From Ashinkailepas kermadecensis (lineage: Eukaryota; Arthropoda; Thecostraca; Neolepadidae), in NCBI GenBank assembly GCA_034440615.1, contig JAOTOM010002932.1:53501-117500 (forward strand): 64,000 bases of DNA, written 5' to 3'. A program made the position numbers and the translations under genes. Under the pieces are notes generated by a model. That model did not search any database. It saw only the letters and a program-made list of their open reading frames with translations, and had not been told where the DNA came from. Every line of letters starts with the position of its first letter. Position 1 is the first letter of the stretch. Positions 1 to 11,194 of this stretch are shown piece after piece.

Positions 1-322
1 AGAGTGAGCACACGGACATTGGCCTACGGTGGAGGTGAATCCTTGCGGCGACAGCTTGCAGTGGCGTACGCAGGGCCAACTGTTGTGCTGGTACACTCGT
101 GTGCACCACCAGCAGCACACCACCATGTGCTACGGTGTCGGTTGGCATGTCCATGCGTAAGACCAGATAGTTATTGATGGCGTAGTTTGAATTAGCCGCG
201 AGCTTTGTTTCTTGTAAACATACTGCAATCGGACAGTGTTGCCTAAGCACCACCTGCAAGTCCAGGTAACTGGATCGTATCCCCCTACAGTTCCATTGTA
301 AAATCGTGTTTAAAATACCCAT
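1..322 (-). CDS. LINE ORF2, N-terminal endonuclease domain (partial)
   Basis: An ATG at 322-320 opens a frame beginning MGILNTILQWNCRG, continues with the QETK motif, and stays open to the window edge. This is the start of an apurinic/apyrimidinic-type endonuclease domain that nicks target DNA for target-primed reverse transcription. About 107 codons are visible, and the RT domain must lie further left. It sits about 100 bp downstream of the ORF1 stop in the same element. The call rests on the order LQWN...LQET and on the neighbouring ORF1. Confidence 0.72.
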   Translation of the reverse strand, partial: MGILNTILQWNCRGIRSSYLDLQVVLRQHCPIAVCLQETKLAANSNYAINNYLVLRMDMPTDTVAHGGVLLVVHTSVPAQQLALRTPLQAVAARIHLHRRPMSVCSL

Positions 323-420
323 TTACGGCGGTAAGTGTTTAAAAACAAGGGAGAAGTATCACAGATGATGATCACAGACGACATTAGCAGTGACTATGAT
401 GGAAAGCGTGTTTTGAAAAC

Positions 421-2667
421 TTAAGTCTCTGCTCTACCCCTGAGCGGGGGGATCGTCGGTGACTTTGAGGGCTCACCGCCACTCGGTCCAAGGGACTGAG
501 TCCTAGGGCGGGAGCTCGGTGACCCTTGACCCGGCGGAGAGCCAATCGACGGCATGCCTTGCTTCTGGGGTCCCAGCCTTGGGGGAGGCGGGGGAGGGCC
601 CATCTCATTGATAGCCTGGGCTCCTCCCGGTCCCTCAACTCGCCTTCGCGGCGATGGGGTAGCCGGCCTTGAGGGAGGAGCCCCGTGAGAGACTTGGCGG
701 GTGTTCGCCCGTGCCCTCTCCGTCTGAGCGAGCCGCGCCCGCTTGACGTCGCGGGCGCGCTTCTCGGCTTCCTGGTAGTGAAGATTGACATCAGGCATGT
801 TTAGGGGTCGATATGTAATCCGTGACGGCGATGCAGGCGCGGAAGCAGAGTTTGAGGGTGGGGGTGAGGCCTGGTTCACAGAAAGGGGAGCAGGTTCAGG
901 TAGGGAGGAGGTGGAGGTGGTGGATTTGGAGGTGGTATTGGGGCGTGCGGGGATGTTCGGGGGCGGATGGGAAGTGAAGGGTGGGGATTTCAAGGTGATT
1001 GATGAGGTAGATGGGGAAGGGCTTGGTTTGGATGGGAAGGACCGAGGAGGCCTCTTGGACCTTTGGACCAGTGCCCACTCCCCACCCTCGAGGATTGATC
1101 GGGAGGGGGCCTCCGATGCACGAGTGGCGCTTCCACTAGTGGAGGGTGTGGCCTCGGCTTCGTGGTGAGTTGACTGACCTTGCCTTGCCGGCGACGCGAC
1201 AGTCACCCCAAAGGATCGTAGTAGTGTTGTCAGTTACGCAATCAGTTCAGAGGCCCTGTTGGGCTGTAAATGTTGTGGGGCTGTCAGAATAGTTTTACTT
1301 GACTGGCCAGCAACCTTGGCTGCATATGTAACTTTGGGGTGTACGCTCTCATATATATTCCTGGCCTCTCGAAACGAAATATTTTTGGTACACTTCAGCG
1401 ACATAATTTCTTTCTCCTTCTTATATGGGGGGCATGACCTATCGAACGTGCTGTGTGCACTCTGACCCTCTCCACAATTAACACACCAGGGTGCCTCCAC
1501 ATTGCAATGGTCCGATGCGTGCTCCGAAGAACCGCATCTCCCACAAGCGGGACGGTTACGGCAGAACTGTGCTGTGTGGCCAAACTTCTGACAGCGGAAG
1601 CACCGCATGGGATTTGGGATGAACTGCCTAACCTTGACAGTTATATACCCTGCACGGACAGATGCGGGTAGGTCCATCGAGTTAAATGTTAAAATAATAT
1701 TGTCGGTGGGCTGCAATTTATTTCCCTTCCTCACTGTCAGTCTACGTGCTAGAACAACGCCATCATCAGCCAAACCATCTGTAATTTCTTCGTCATTGAC
1801 ACCTCTCAAATCAAAACAGTTGATCACTCCCTTAGAGTGGTTCTTGGTTTTGTGTGTTTCGACCGTGATGGGTATAGTCATAATCTTCTTGCCCTGCTGA
1901 TCTCTGGTTGAATATCTAAATTCCTTTGCCATCAGTGCTCTACTGGACTCGTCAGCATCCTCAAATTCCACTTCAATGCCACCGTCTCTGAGTTTGTCAC
2001 AACGTTTGATTCGTCCAAAACGATCGCAGCCGTCTCGTCTCTGGAATGGGGAAAGAGAAGACAGCTTCCTTGCCCCTGCAGCGGCTTGTAGAACAAGAAT
2101 GTGGGGGGAGGAGGTCCTGCTGGCCCCCGCGTATGAGAATGTGTTCTTGTTGGTGTTCTGGCCACCGTAAGGTGGGCCAGGGAGGGTTTTTGTGTTCTGT
2201 GTTGCCATATAATAAAGTTGGTTTCTGCTCCTCGTGGCACCCCACCGCATAGGGGCCCTACCGGGGGGACGCCTGTTTCCCGCGGACGGGAGGACGCCAG
2301 GCGCCCGAAGAGCTATACGGGGCGGGCGGCGCCTTCGTGCGGCCGGGAGAGAGGGACTCACCACCCCGACCGCACTAACAGCGCCGCCCACCCCTTGACC
2401 CCTGCCGGCCAGGCCAGCAGGCGCTGGGCCGGGGCCCAGACCGTCGGCCTGAGGCGACATGTCGCTTGGCCCATATGGGGCCCTACGGGCCCGCCCGCCC
2501 CTCCGGGATATTAGGACCAAAGAGGCGTGTTGGTCCCCCGTCACAACTAGCACCGTGCGACGGAGGACCTTAGCCTCCAGGACTCCGTCAACCCCGGGGG
2601 ACGGGCCGAGGGGGCGCGACAACCCCGATAAAACTGAGCTGGTGGGCAGGACCGGGAAAATTGTCAT
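421..2667 (-). pseudogene. LINE ORF1 (gag-like, CCHC zinc knuckles), broken by one in-frame stop
   Basis: One reading frame runs from about 2667 down to 421, interrupted by a single TAA at 1234-1236. The central part (about 2000-1300) has an RNA-binding gag-like region followed by CCHC knuckles with the series CFRCQKFGHTAQFC, CGRCGSSEHASDHC and a third Cys-rich motif before a basic tail. The downstream half (1206-421) is rich in Pro, Ser and Thr and is probably the disordered C-terminus of the same protein. In LINEs of this type ORF1 binds the RNA template and forms the RNP. The start codon is uncertain because the first ~150 codons are low-complexity and may be 5' UTR. The stop could be a CAA-to-TAA change, so this copy probably cannot make full-length ORF1 protein. 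Confidence 0.72.
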
Positions 2668-2934
2668 ACCTGCTCATAGTAGGGAGAGTTGGTGTTGCAG
2701 TGCCAGGTGAAGGACGTGGATGTTGAGATGAGATGGGCATTGGAATGGGAGCGTATGGATGGAAGGACGAGTGAGGCACTCTTAGTCTCACCCCTCGCCG
2801 GTAAGATGATCGCCGGGTCATTGGGGAACGCAATCCCCCCACCACGGAAAGGTGGTGCCTCGTCGGGGGGGGGGGGGGTAGTCCAATGTTAAAATGCTAA
2901 ATTATAGGAAGGAAGGAGCCTGACTAAGCATTGG

Positions 2935-3180
2935 GGGATGGTAGAAGCCCAAGGTTGCAATAATGTCTTTGGGGTGTTATTGTTCTTTAAGGTGTTCATG
3001 AGACAAGTTTTGCACCCATTTTACCTCCATGAAGGAAACAAAGGGGGTTAGTTTTTTTTAAAAAGTTTGTTTCGGCACAGTCAAGAATTGAACAAACTTG
3101 GTTGAAATGTTTACAACTTTGTTTTTATGTTTTTGGAGGGAGGGAGGTCAGGTTAGGACAGGTTAGGTTAGGTTTTTGCA
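2935..3180 (+). repeat. Dispersed TTAGG-containing repeat, copy 1
   Basis: This AT-rich stretch has the blocks 'ttctttaaggtgttca', 'gacaagttttgcaccc' and 'attttacctccatgaagg', ending in several AGGTTAGG units. The same blocks recur at 35770-36070, and related TTAGG-rich copies lie at 10318-10440 (inverted) and 41040-41150. It lies between the I-like LINE and the gypsy LTR element. Function is unknown; it may be a short non-autonomous element. Confidence 0.5.
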
Positions 3181-3227
3181 TTTGTTTTTTTACATCTATG
3201 TATGCTTTATTACCTAACTGCAAGCTC

Positions 3228-3495
3228 TGTTCGAGTGTCGATTCCTCCTGACTCCGCGACACGCGACTTTCCAGGGAGACTGGATCTTCGGTCTGGGATT
3301 TATTCTTCCGCCCTGCTCACTCCTCCAGCTCCAAACGAACAATGCCCCCCACGCCCTTACTGTTTTCCCGGTTCCCATTTCCGCCACAGGCGGCAGCACC
3401 TAATGGGCCGGTGAAGTCATCTAGTAGCACCGCCACCTAGCGGTATCATGCGAAACGGAACTTCATGTTCAGCTCGCGGCATGCACACTCCAACA
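3228..3495 (-). repeat. 3' LTR of gypsy element
   Basis: 268 bp, TG...CA ends, directly repeated at 7660-7926. On the minus strand it follows a purine-rich tract (polypurine tract, 3496-3505). The integrase-end reading frame runs into it and stops at 3446. Confidence 0.9.
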
Positions 3496-4983
3496 ATCCC
3501 CCTTGTCGCATTAACACGCAGCACAATAGCACACTCACGCCTCCTCTATAAGACGGATAGGACGTCGACGTCTTCGCCCAAAACGACGTGGCGCGCCCAC
3601 TGGAGGGTTGTTTCGCGACGGTTGCTCTGAATTGTCGCCTGCGACAGTCCCCACCGACCGCCGGATCCGGATGGGAGTCGCCGGTCCCATGTCGCTGGCG
3701 CAGATGTCTCCGGTTACGGGCGAGCACTCGCCCTCCCGTCATCTTGACGAGGTATCGTCGATGCGGCCGGACTTCAACGACGATCGCGTGACGGTTCCAG
3801 CGTTTGGTTGTCGGGTCCTGCACCGCCACTTGACTGCCTACCTTGAACTTAGGCAGGTCCCGAGCTCTGGCGTTGTAGCGTACATCCTCCCTGTCGCGCT
3901 GGAAGGCGGCGACAGCTTCCGCTACATCAGCCTTCTTCTGCCACTCTGGCGCAAAGCAGCGCCGGTGAGCCGGTACTGCGTCGCGCACCGGGCGCCCGTA
4001 TAATATCTCCGCAGGAGACCGTCCGCCAGGGCTGGGGGTGTTCCTATGCTGGAGCAGGCCCGGACCCACGAATCTTGGTCCAACCGCCCTTGCTGGCTGT
4101 TCCAGCATTTGCGGATCAGTTTCTTGGTCGTCTTGACTGCAGATTCCGCCTTTCCGTTGGATTGCGGAAAGTTCGGAGATGAAACTCGATGGGTGATCCC
4201 CCAGTCCCTCGAGAAGTTGCGAAACGCGAGTGCAGTGAACTGAGGTCCTCCATCTGAATACAGCACGCTCGCTACACCCACATGGCAAAACATGGTGCGC
4301 ATCGTCTCGATGAGTTGGCTCGTGCGTGCTGTTGTGCCCAGGTCTTGCACGAACTGCCAGCTAGACAGGTTGTAAACTGCTATTAAAAACTTGTGTCCGG
4401 CATGCTCTGCGAAGTCCGTTGACACGCATTCGAATGGACGGGTGGGCGTCTTCCGTCGCACCATCGTCTCGGCTGGCTGGGATGGCAGCTCCCGCTGGCA
4501 CGCAGCGCAAGTACGCATGAGCTGATCGATGTTGATATCGGTCCCCGGCCAGTAGAGGATCTGCCGAGCTCGCCGTTTAGTTCTCTCCTTTTCAAGGTGT
4601 CCCTCGTGTAGCTTTCTGAGCACGGTCTTCCTCATAGTCTTCGGCACTACTAGACGTCTGCCGTAGACGACTAGTCCGTCATCCACCGCCAGCTGCTCGT
4701 GGACGCTCCAGTACCGTCGAACTCGGTGGTCGGTGTCTTGTTTCTGGTTCGGGAACCCGTTCAACACCATCTCCCGTAACGTCTTCATTTCCTCGTCCTT
4801 CTCTGCCTCCTGTCTGACCTCCGCCAGGAGAATGTCCTCACCCTCGTAGCCTCTAGTACCGAGGCTGGAGACGAATAGTGAGGCCACACTGGGGTAGTCG
4901 TCTGCGTCATCGTCTTCCTCTCCCCCTCCTGTGGGGTGGCGAGACAGCCGTCGGCTGCCTGGTTGCAGCGTCCTGGTACCCAT
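3446..4983 (-). pseudogene. gypsy integrase, frameshifted
   Basis: The frame 4983-3922 holds an N-terminal zinc-binding region (HEGH...CAACQ), a core with STDFAEH (first catalytic Asp) and YSDGGPQF (second Asp), then the block 'FPQSNGKAES' with the expected Glu. It shifts near 4080 to a frame (4288-3446) with the basic C-terminal region ('YNARARDLPKFKVG'). That tail runs into the 3' LTR before stopping. Integrase joins the DNA copy to the host chromosome. Confidence 0.8.
3496..3505 (-). promoter_or_regulatory. Polypurine tract of gypsy element
   Basis: On the minus strand the bases just before the 3' LTR read ACAAGGGGGAT, a short purine-rich run in the position expected for the plus-strand DNA primer. 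The call rests on position and composition only. Confidence 0.5.
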
Positions 4984-6156
4984 TGTGCCGTGAAGGGCCC
5001 CATCTCCTCCAGACGCAGTCGGAGTCGCTGCAGTCTGGGGTTGACCAATCCATTAGCTGGCTTGGAGTTGATGATGCTGACGAAAGGTCGGTGGTCTGTG
5101 AGAAGATCAAAATGTGTTAGTCCGGCGAGGAACAGGCGACACCTACGAAACGCCCAGGCAATGGCAGTCAATAGCAAGCTCAATCTCAATAGCTCAATAG
5201 CTGCGTAGCGGGTTTCTGCGTCTTGTAGAAATCTGGATCCGTACTGAATCGGTTGCCAGATGCCAGTGGGCTGCTTCTGTTGGAGTACGAATACGAGCCC
5301 GTTCAGCCGGCTGGCGTCAGTGGACAGAGCTGTGTCCGCCTGCGGGTTGAAGAACGCCAGTGTGCACGTCGTCGATAGGGCCTCCTTCACCTTTTCGAAT
5401 GCTGCCTGGTGCTCAGAGCCCCACACGAAGTCGTTCTTGGAGCTCAGCAGACCCCTGAGCGGCGCGAGGTGCCCCGCCAGCTCACAGGAGAGAGCCAACC
5501 TGATTACATAATCCACAGAAAGACCTGAGGGCAGTAATGTCTGTAGGCGTCGGGAAGTTCCTGATAGCCTCGGTGAGTGACGGGTTCGGTTGGTATCCGT
5601 CCCTTGAGTCCGTCCCCGGAGTCCTGCAAACGTGACTGCTATCTGCATGTATTGGGCCTTCTCCTGGTTCAGTGAGATGCCCTTATCGCGACAACGTTGC
5701 AAGAAGGCCGTCACTCTCTGCTCAAGTTCCTGAGGGGTTCTGGTGTAGATGATGACGTCATCGACATAACGCTCGACCCCCTGCAGATCGATGAGGGGCT
5801 CTTCCATCCGGCGGTTATAGTATTCCGAGATGCTGGAAACACCATATGGAGCACGCAGGAACATGTACCTGCCGAATGGGGTTAGAAAAGTGGTGAGACG
5901 CTGGCTTGCAGGGTCCAGGGGGCACTGATGGTACCCTTTTGCTGCATCAAAGAGAGCGAAGTAGTGTGCTTCATTACCAACGACCGCTGTGACACACTGT
6001 GGGTGTTTTAGACTGGTAGATTTCCCTGCGCACACAACGGTTGAGCTTGGTCAGATCAATACAAAGGCGGATGCCTGGTCTTGAGTTCTTCTGACCATGC
6101 GTTTGCACTTTGGGCTGAACCACTATCGGAGAGCACCACTCTGTTGGTTCGGTCAC
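4785..6156 (-). pseudogene. gypsy reverse transcriptase and RNase H, frameshifted
   Basis: A short frame at 6156-5974 holds the RT start ('RLCIDLTKLN'). A second frame, 6035-4785, carries FDAAKGYHQ, then the catalytic YVDD at about 5770, and later RNase H with TDASRLNGL at about 5320 and TDHRPF near 5090. The frame change near 6030 and the scrambled block at about 5640-5500 show decay. This enzyme copies the RNA and degrades the template strand. The catalytic Asp pair and the first RNase H Asp are retained. Confidence 0.8.
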
Positions 6157-6857
6157 TGGGGTGATGATGCCTTCCTTTTGAAGTTTTTTTGGATCTCAAG
6201 CTCCAGTGGTTTCCTCAGCGCCAGTGGTACCCGTCGTGGTGCAGTCACTGCATGTGATCTGGTACCTTCCTGGATATAGATATGGAAGGTCTCCCTTGGC
6301 ATCACCTTGATCTGCTCATTAAAGACATCAGCAAATTCAGTGAAGATATCTTCACCCTTAGCACCTGCAGTCCTTTTACCAGGAGCGGGCGTGGTCATCA
6401 GAACGTTGAACTGTCGAGGATACTCTTCATGGATGAGCTTCAGGTCACGACAGGCCTCCCATGATAGCAGCAGTCCTCTAGCGCCCTCCAGAATGTGGAC
6501 ATCTGCGCTGGTTGAAGCTGCACCAATGCGCAACGTTGTGGGCAGAATGCCAAGTGCCCTGATGATAGAGCCGTCGATTGACTTTGGGTACTCTGTTTGT
6601 GACAGGAGATTGTCAAGATGTCCGCCTACACAGGTGATGAAGTCGACTCCACCGATGGTGATGTCTGCTCCAGTGTCTGGCAAGGCTGACACTTCAATTT
6701 TAGTGACCCAACCTGTACAGTCACCCTTGGGGCACAAGTCAAAGATGTTCTGGATATCACTGACCATATCAGAGGTCTGTACTTCTTCTGGCCGGACTCT
6801 GGTCGACGAGTTACAGGAGACCAACAGACGACTGCAAAATGTTCGATCTTGCCACAT
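6153..6857 (-). pseudogene. gypsy protease and start of pol
   Basis: An open segment of 234 codons contains ALPDTGADITIGG, the DTG active-site loop of retropepsins, at about 6705-6665. Downstream is the linker region that leads to RT in this superfamily. It overlaps the nucleocapsid end in another frame, which could be a natural -1 or +1 frameshift site or simply decay. The segment ends at a stop at 6153, before RT begins. Confidence 0.7.
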
Positions 6858-7446
6858 TTGGCACAGACCTTACCATTTGCAGGGCAGGTATCACGCTGGT
6901 GTGCATGGCCACAGCGGTTGCACTTGGATGTGTCCTGTCGTTGTCCTTTCATCGACCCAGGGTGGGCCTGATTGGGCGTTCTCTGGATCCGGTAGGTGCT
7001 GATGTGTATCTCGACCTGCTGAAATTGCGCCAGCATCCCTTTCTGCAGCTTCCTCTGCACGGCACATGTCAATGACACCACTTAAACTTAGTGAGGGATG
7101 GCACACAACTTCTTGATGATAGTTTTTGAGAGAGATGAGAGATGAGGTCAAGCCATCCCACCACAATCCTATCACGGATCAAACTGTCCTTGCACTTATC
7201 ACCAAAATTGCAAGTGGTGGTTAAGTCTCTTAATGCAACTAGAAAGTCATGAAAACTCTCTCCTTATCGCTGCACTCTTAGGTTGAAGTTGCTCCTCTCA
7301 ATCATCTCGTTGACCTGTCTCCTAGCAAAGGTGTTAAGGTGTTGGAGTACAGCATCCATATTTCGATCGACTGGTGCAATGCCGAAATTGCGCACGATAC
7401 GAAGTGTATCGTCACTCAGACACGCACGTAATATTGCCATTTGCAC
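6626..7446 (-). pseudogene. gypsy gag (capsid end and nucleocapsid), frameshifted
   Basis: Two frames cover this stretch. At 7446-7264 is a gag-like segment ('ILRACLSDDTLRIVRN'). At about 6980-6870 a nucleocapsid follows with two CCHC knuckles, CNRCGHAHQRDTC and CAKCGKIEHFAVVC. The segments join only by changing frame near 7260-7080, so the gene is broken. Gag packages the element RNA into virus-like particles. The N-terminus between the 5' LTR and 7446 is not resolved. Confidence 0.7.
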
Positions 7447-7659
7447 GATTTGGGTTTGTTGACTTACCCCCGCTTAGAGCGCGTAATCATCCCACCTTTC
7501 CTTCCATGTTCTGAACGAGTCACCTCTGTCCACCGAAAGGTCGAGTTTGTCCGGCAGCGATATTCTCCATGGCGGCTTCGCGGTGGCCGGCATTGTCGTT
7601 TGGAGAGATGTCAGGTGTTCGGCTTCCCCCCAACAGTTCTTGTTGTCTCGGCTGCGCCA

Positions 7660-7926
7660 TGTTCGAGTGTCGATTCCTCCTGACTCCGCGACACGCGAAT
7701 TTCCAGAGAGACTGGATATTCGGTCTGGGATTTATTCTTCCGCCCTGCTCACTCCTCCAGCTCCAAACGAACAATGCCCCCCACGCCCTTACTGTTTTCC
7801 CGGTTCCCATTTCCGCCACAGGCGGCAGCACCTAATGGGCCGGTGAGGTCATCTCGTAGCACCGCCACCTAGCGGTATCATGCGAAACGGACTTCATATT
7901 CAGCTCGCGGCATGCACACTCCAACA
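7660..7926 (-). repeat. 5' LTR of gypsy element
   Basis: 267 bp, TG...CA ends, a near-identical direct repeat of 3228-3495. Next to it (below 7660 on the minus strand) the sequence ATGGCGCAGCCGAGACAAC lies where the tRNA primer-binding site should be; the primer tRNA was not identified. Confidence 0.9.
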
Positions 7927-7931
7927 AGCTC

Positions 7932-10317
7932 CTTGGGTTATTTTGCTTTCCAACCAAAAGGTAAGCATTTGCAGAGGTGTTGAGTGTCCACATCATTTTA
8001 ATCATGTTCAGAAACATATTAGAAAACAATCCTAGAATTGATGTGACAACTTAAAGCACAAATTTACCTGTGTTTATTTTGGATTCAGGTATGAAAAGTT
8101 GGGGCTATTACAATTTGGAGGGGATAATTTTTGTTTCTCCTTTTGCACATGATCATCCAGCATGAGCCAAGCTGCAAAAATCACCCAGCAGTAGGTATTG
8201 CCATCGGTGTCACCATGTACGTGCCATGCCATGCCATGTGGCCAAGGAGCATCAATGTGTGAAATCTTCAGTGCAGATCATGACATGAGATTTAATTTGA
8301 ATATGAGTGTTGTCATGATATTTAGGTTCGAGGTTGTATAGAAAATGTCCCTTTTCACTCTTTGAAGTCATATGCAACTGTGGTGCGAGAAGTAAAATAA
8401 GCTGTGTATGGTACATATTATTAATGGCTTTAATGATGACAGGCTTAGTGTGTGCTTATTAAATGTTTCAAGGTTTGTGTGGCTTGCTCAAACCTGCACT
8501 GCCATTGTCTGTGGTGCAACAATCAAAAGATCTCAATGAGAATGTTGGGGTCCACCTATAACAATATCCTGAAATTATTCATTGAAGTATCCAATTTTGA
8601 AAGCACAACCAAAACTTTATGGTGTACTCTGTGCCAGCATGAGCTGCTGTATTGTGTAATGCGTATTCATCATTTTGGCCACATTTAGAACTTGAGAAAT
8701 AACACAGGTGTGTGTGTGTGTGAAATCCATGATCCAAGGTTTACTCTGATGTATATTTATTAGGTTCATGCTCTTTGGACACAGCCTCTTTACTTGATGT
8801 ACATGCAAGATTACAGTTTTACTGATTTGTTCTTGCTGCTGTGGTTGAATCATTCGTCTTGAATATTTAGGCTGATCATGTATGCTGATGTCATCATGTG
8901 ATGGTCGCAGGTGGTTTGGCAATATAATATTCTTGATTGTGTTGTTTTTGTTCTTATAATACCATTGCCAGCATGCCATGACTCACTCTTTAGCATGATT
9001 ATGGTTATGCTAATACAGCAGCTGATGCTGATGTTATGATAATGGTTCTGCTGATATAAGGAGTGCGCTGTTCATGGCTCTGCTGATATATGGACTGCGC
9101 TGTTCATGGCTGAAGAGGTAGCCATTAAATACGGACGCGAGATGTCAATTGATTGATTACTCATTTGATTTTTTAGGCAGCATGACATCTGACAACTAAG
9201 CATTAGTCCATTTTTGTTTGCACGAGTGCGAGATACAGCCTAGCAAACATAGAAACGATGAACGAATTGCCAGATAATCCAGCACGTGATAACTGTTAAT
9301 GGTCGCCATTATCAGAACGATGCACAGCGATACAACCAGAGTGGGTGATGATGGCCCGCACAAGCCAGCGTCGGACGCCTGTCAGTCTGGATCAGTTTAT
9401 GACTGGGGACACCCAGATTCTAGAGCATATATGCGTACGGTCACGGTGGCACGGTGGCAAATTCGGCGTTGTGTGGCTGATGGTGGTGGACTGCGTAACA
9501 AGTAATCAGCCGGCGTTGACCAACGACCGGCGCACCTGCGGCCCGTCCTGGTCATGGCTAGGCCCAAGAAACTGCCCGAGCTGCCACTGTCGACCTGCAT
9601 CTGAAGCGGCTGCACCACTTCCAGAGTCAAGTAGACATTTTTTTCAGTGTCGTGACTCACGATAAAAGTGTTAAAATGTAAAATTTTCCTTGAAGGTATC
9701 TATATGCGTGATGAACCTAACAAACCATCCGCAGCCTTTGTATGTGGAATTTAGTCCATCGTTCGTTGCGTGCAGGCATTTTGTATAAAATGCTCCAACT
9801 ACAGAACTGTATCGGCAGTCATTTTTTCTTCTGCACCGCCAATGGTATGTTTACGAAGGCATAGGAAAGAATTTCTCCATCCAGACTGTTTGTGATGCAA
9901 TGCTTGTTGCTTTTTGCATTTGTTTCAATTCACATACTCAATATTTTGCTATTGTTTTTCGTAAATTTTCCGATTAAGGTAATTTTTAAATTCTTGGGAT
10001 ATCTTTTCCCAATGTAATGTTTATGAGTGTGGTTAACATGACGCAACCATTTATTTCCTCTGCAAATGCATGCCTTTCAGTTATGAGGAAAAGTAACACC
10101 CAAGAGGGAGCCTGGAGTTGGGTAATATAGCATAAAAAGTAATGCTAAATATAAAAATGTAAAATAACTTAGCCTAAACTTCCATGCAAAAATATAATAC
10201 CTCTTAAAACATGGAACATTTCCAAACAATTTTTTCTCTGTTTTCAGCCTAAATAAATATAACCGAACTTGACCTGTTTTTGAAGAAAAATGCGATAAAA
10301 AAAACAAAAAAAACAAC
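7932..10317. other. AT-rich intergenic DNA, no gene recognised
   Basis: No open frame resembles a known protein. A short (TG)n run sits at 8708-8721. ORFs here are short and biased by composition. Confidence 0.5.
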
Positions 10318-10440
10318 TAGAAACAATCCAACTCAAAACAAAAGCATAACCTAATCTAACCGAAACTGACCCCTTTGCTAACCTGACCTAACCGAACCTA
10401 ATCTAACCGAACCTTGCCTTCATGAAGGTAAAGTGTGTGT
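10318..10440 (-). repeat. Dispersed TTAGG-containing repeat, copy 2 (inverted)
   Basis: It contains several CCTAA-like units (cctaacc, cctaatc) ending at 'ccttcatgaaggtaaa'. Read on the minus strand it matches 41060-41140 through 'aaaggggt', TTAGG units and 'cttttgttytgagt'. Confidence 0.5.
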
Positions 10441-11194
10441 ACACCTTGTCATGTGGATATCTTAAATCGCAATAATACCTTGTTTTTTTGTTTTTTGTTT
10501 TTAGTAATTTTAATACAATCTTCACAGCTACTGTGTGTCATCAATTGCGGCATTATCATGAACACGTGTCGGGCCTGAACTGAATTGATACACTGATATA
10601 TTTAATGTGCATTTAATGCAGGTCTTGTTATCAGGAACTATAGAAATGTGCACAACATACAAACGAGGAAGCAAGTTCAAAACAATTGTATTTTGTTTTC
10701 ACATGCAAACACGAGCTGGAAGTCCATGGTAATGTGGATATAACCGGCAACCAACTCCGATTTAATCGCATGCCTTGGAAAAGCAGGCTCTTCGAGCCAG
10801 AGCATGCTAGTTTAATATTGACGAGAGCTACTATCAATGATTGAGCTGAAGGACGCATCGACTGCATAGGCAATGCTGCTTCCAATGGAAATGACATCTT
10901 CATTCTCTTCACTTGGCAATATGTTTATCTTTCCCTCGGGGTATTCTTCAGTCCAGGAGGGGATCCGGGACCGGGATTCTTGATCTATGTTTTATAGCTA
11001 ACGGCCTCTAAATTAACGTAGATAGTTTTCAGCTGACGTTCTCCCGTAGTCAACACAATGAACAAAATTTGTAGAATCGATTTGTATAAGTCGATTGAGT
11101 CAATTTGTAGAATCGACAACTTCAGTGTCAGATTTCACGATTACCATCTCCCCTGTTTGGAAACAAAAACAAAAACCACAACCTCGTCTTTTCA
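10441..11194. other. Intergenic upstream of the CASD1-like gene
   Basis: No gene was recognised. A 93-codon minus ORF (10631-10912) has no recognisable domain. Any promoter of the downstream gene would lie here, but no convincing TATA-initiator pair was identified. Confidence 0.35.

Larger units (their letters stand above)
1..2880 (-). mobile_element. I/Nimb-like non-LTR retrotransposon, 5' part
   Basis: Reading on the minus strand, the element starts near a C-run (plus-strand G-run at about 2867-2879), carries a zinc-knuckle ORF1 and then the start of an ORF2 endonuclease, and runs off the left edge. The ORF1-ORF2 order and the ORF2 opening with the typical LQWN endonuclease motif are those of I/Nimb/jockey-type LINEs. 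The 5' boundary is approximate because no target duplication can be checked without the 3' end. The clade is an inference from motifs. Confidence 0.75.
3228..7926 (-). mobile_element. Ty3/gypsy-type LTR retrotransposon, full structure but decayed
   Basis: Two nearly identical LTRs (3228-3495 and 7660-7926), each beginning TG and ending CA, bracket gag, protease, RT-RNase H and integrase sequence on the minus strand. A 5-bp direct repeat AGCTC flanks the whole element (3223-3227 and 7927-7931), the hallmark of integrase-mediated insertion. The internal order gag-PR-RT-RH-IN is that of the Ty3/gypsy group. The reading frame changes several times, so this copy is non-autonomous now. LTR similarity is high (one indel and a handful of substitutions by eye), suggesting a fairly recent insertion. 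No envelope-like ORF was seen. Confidence 0.9.
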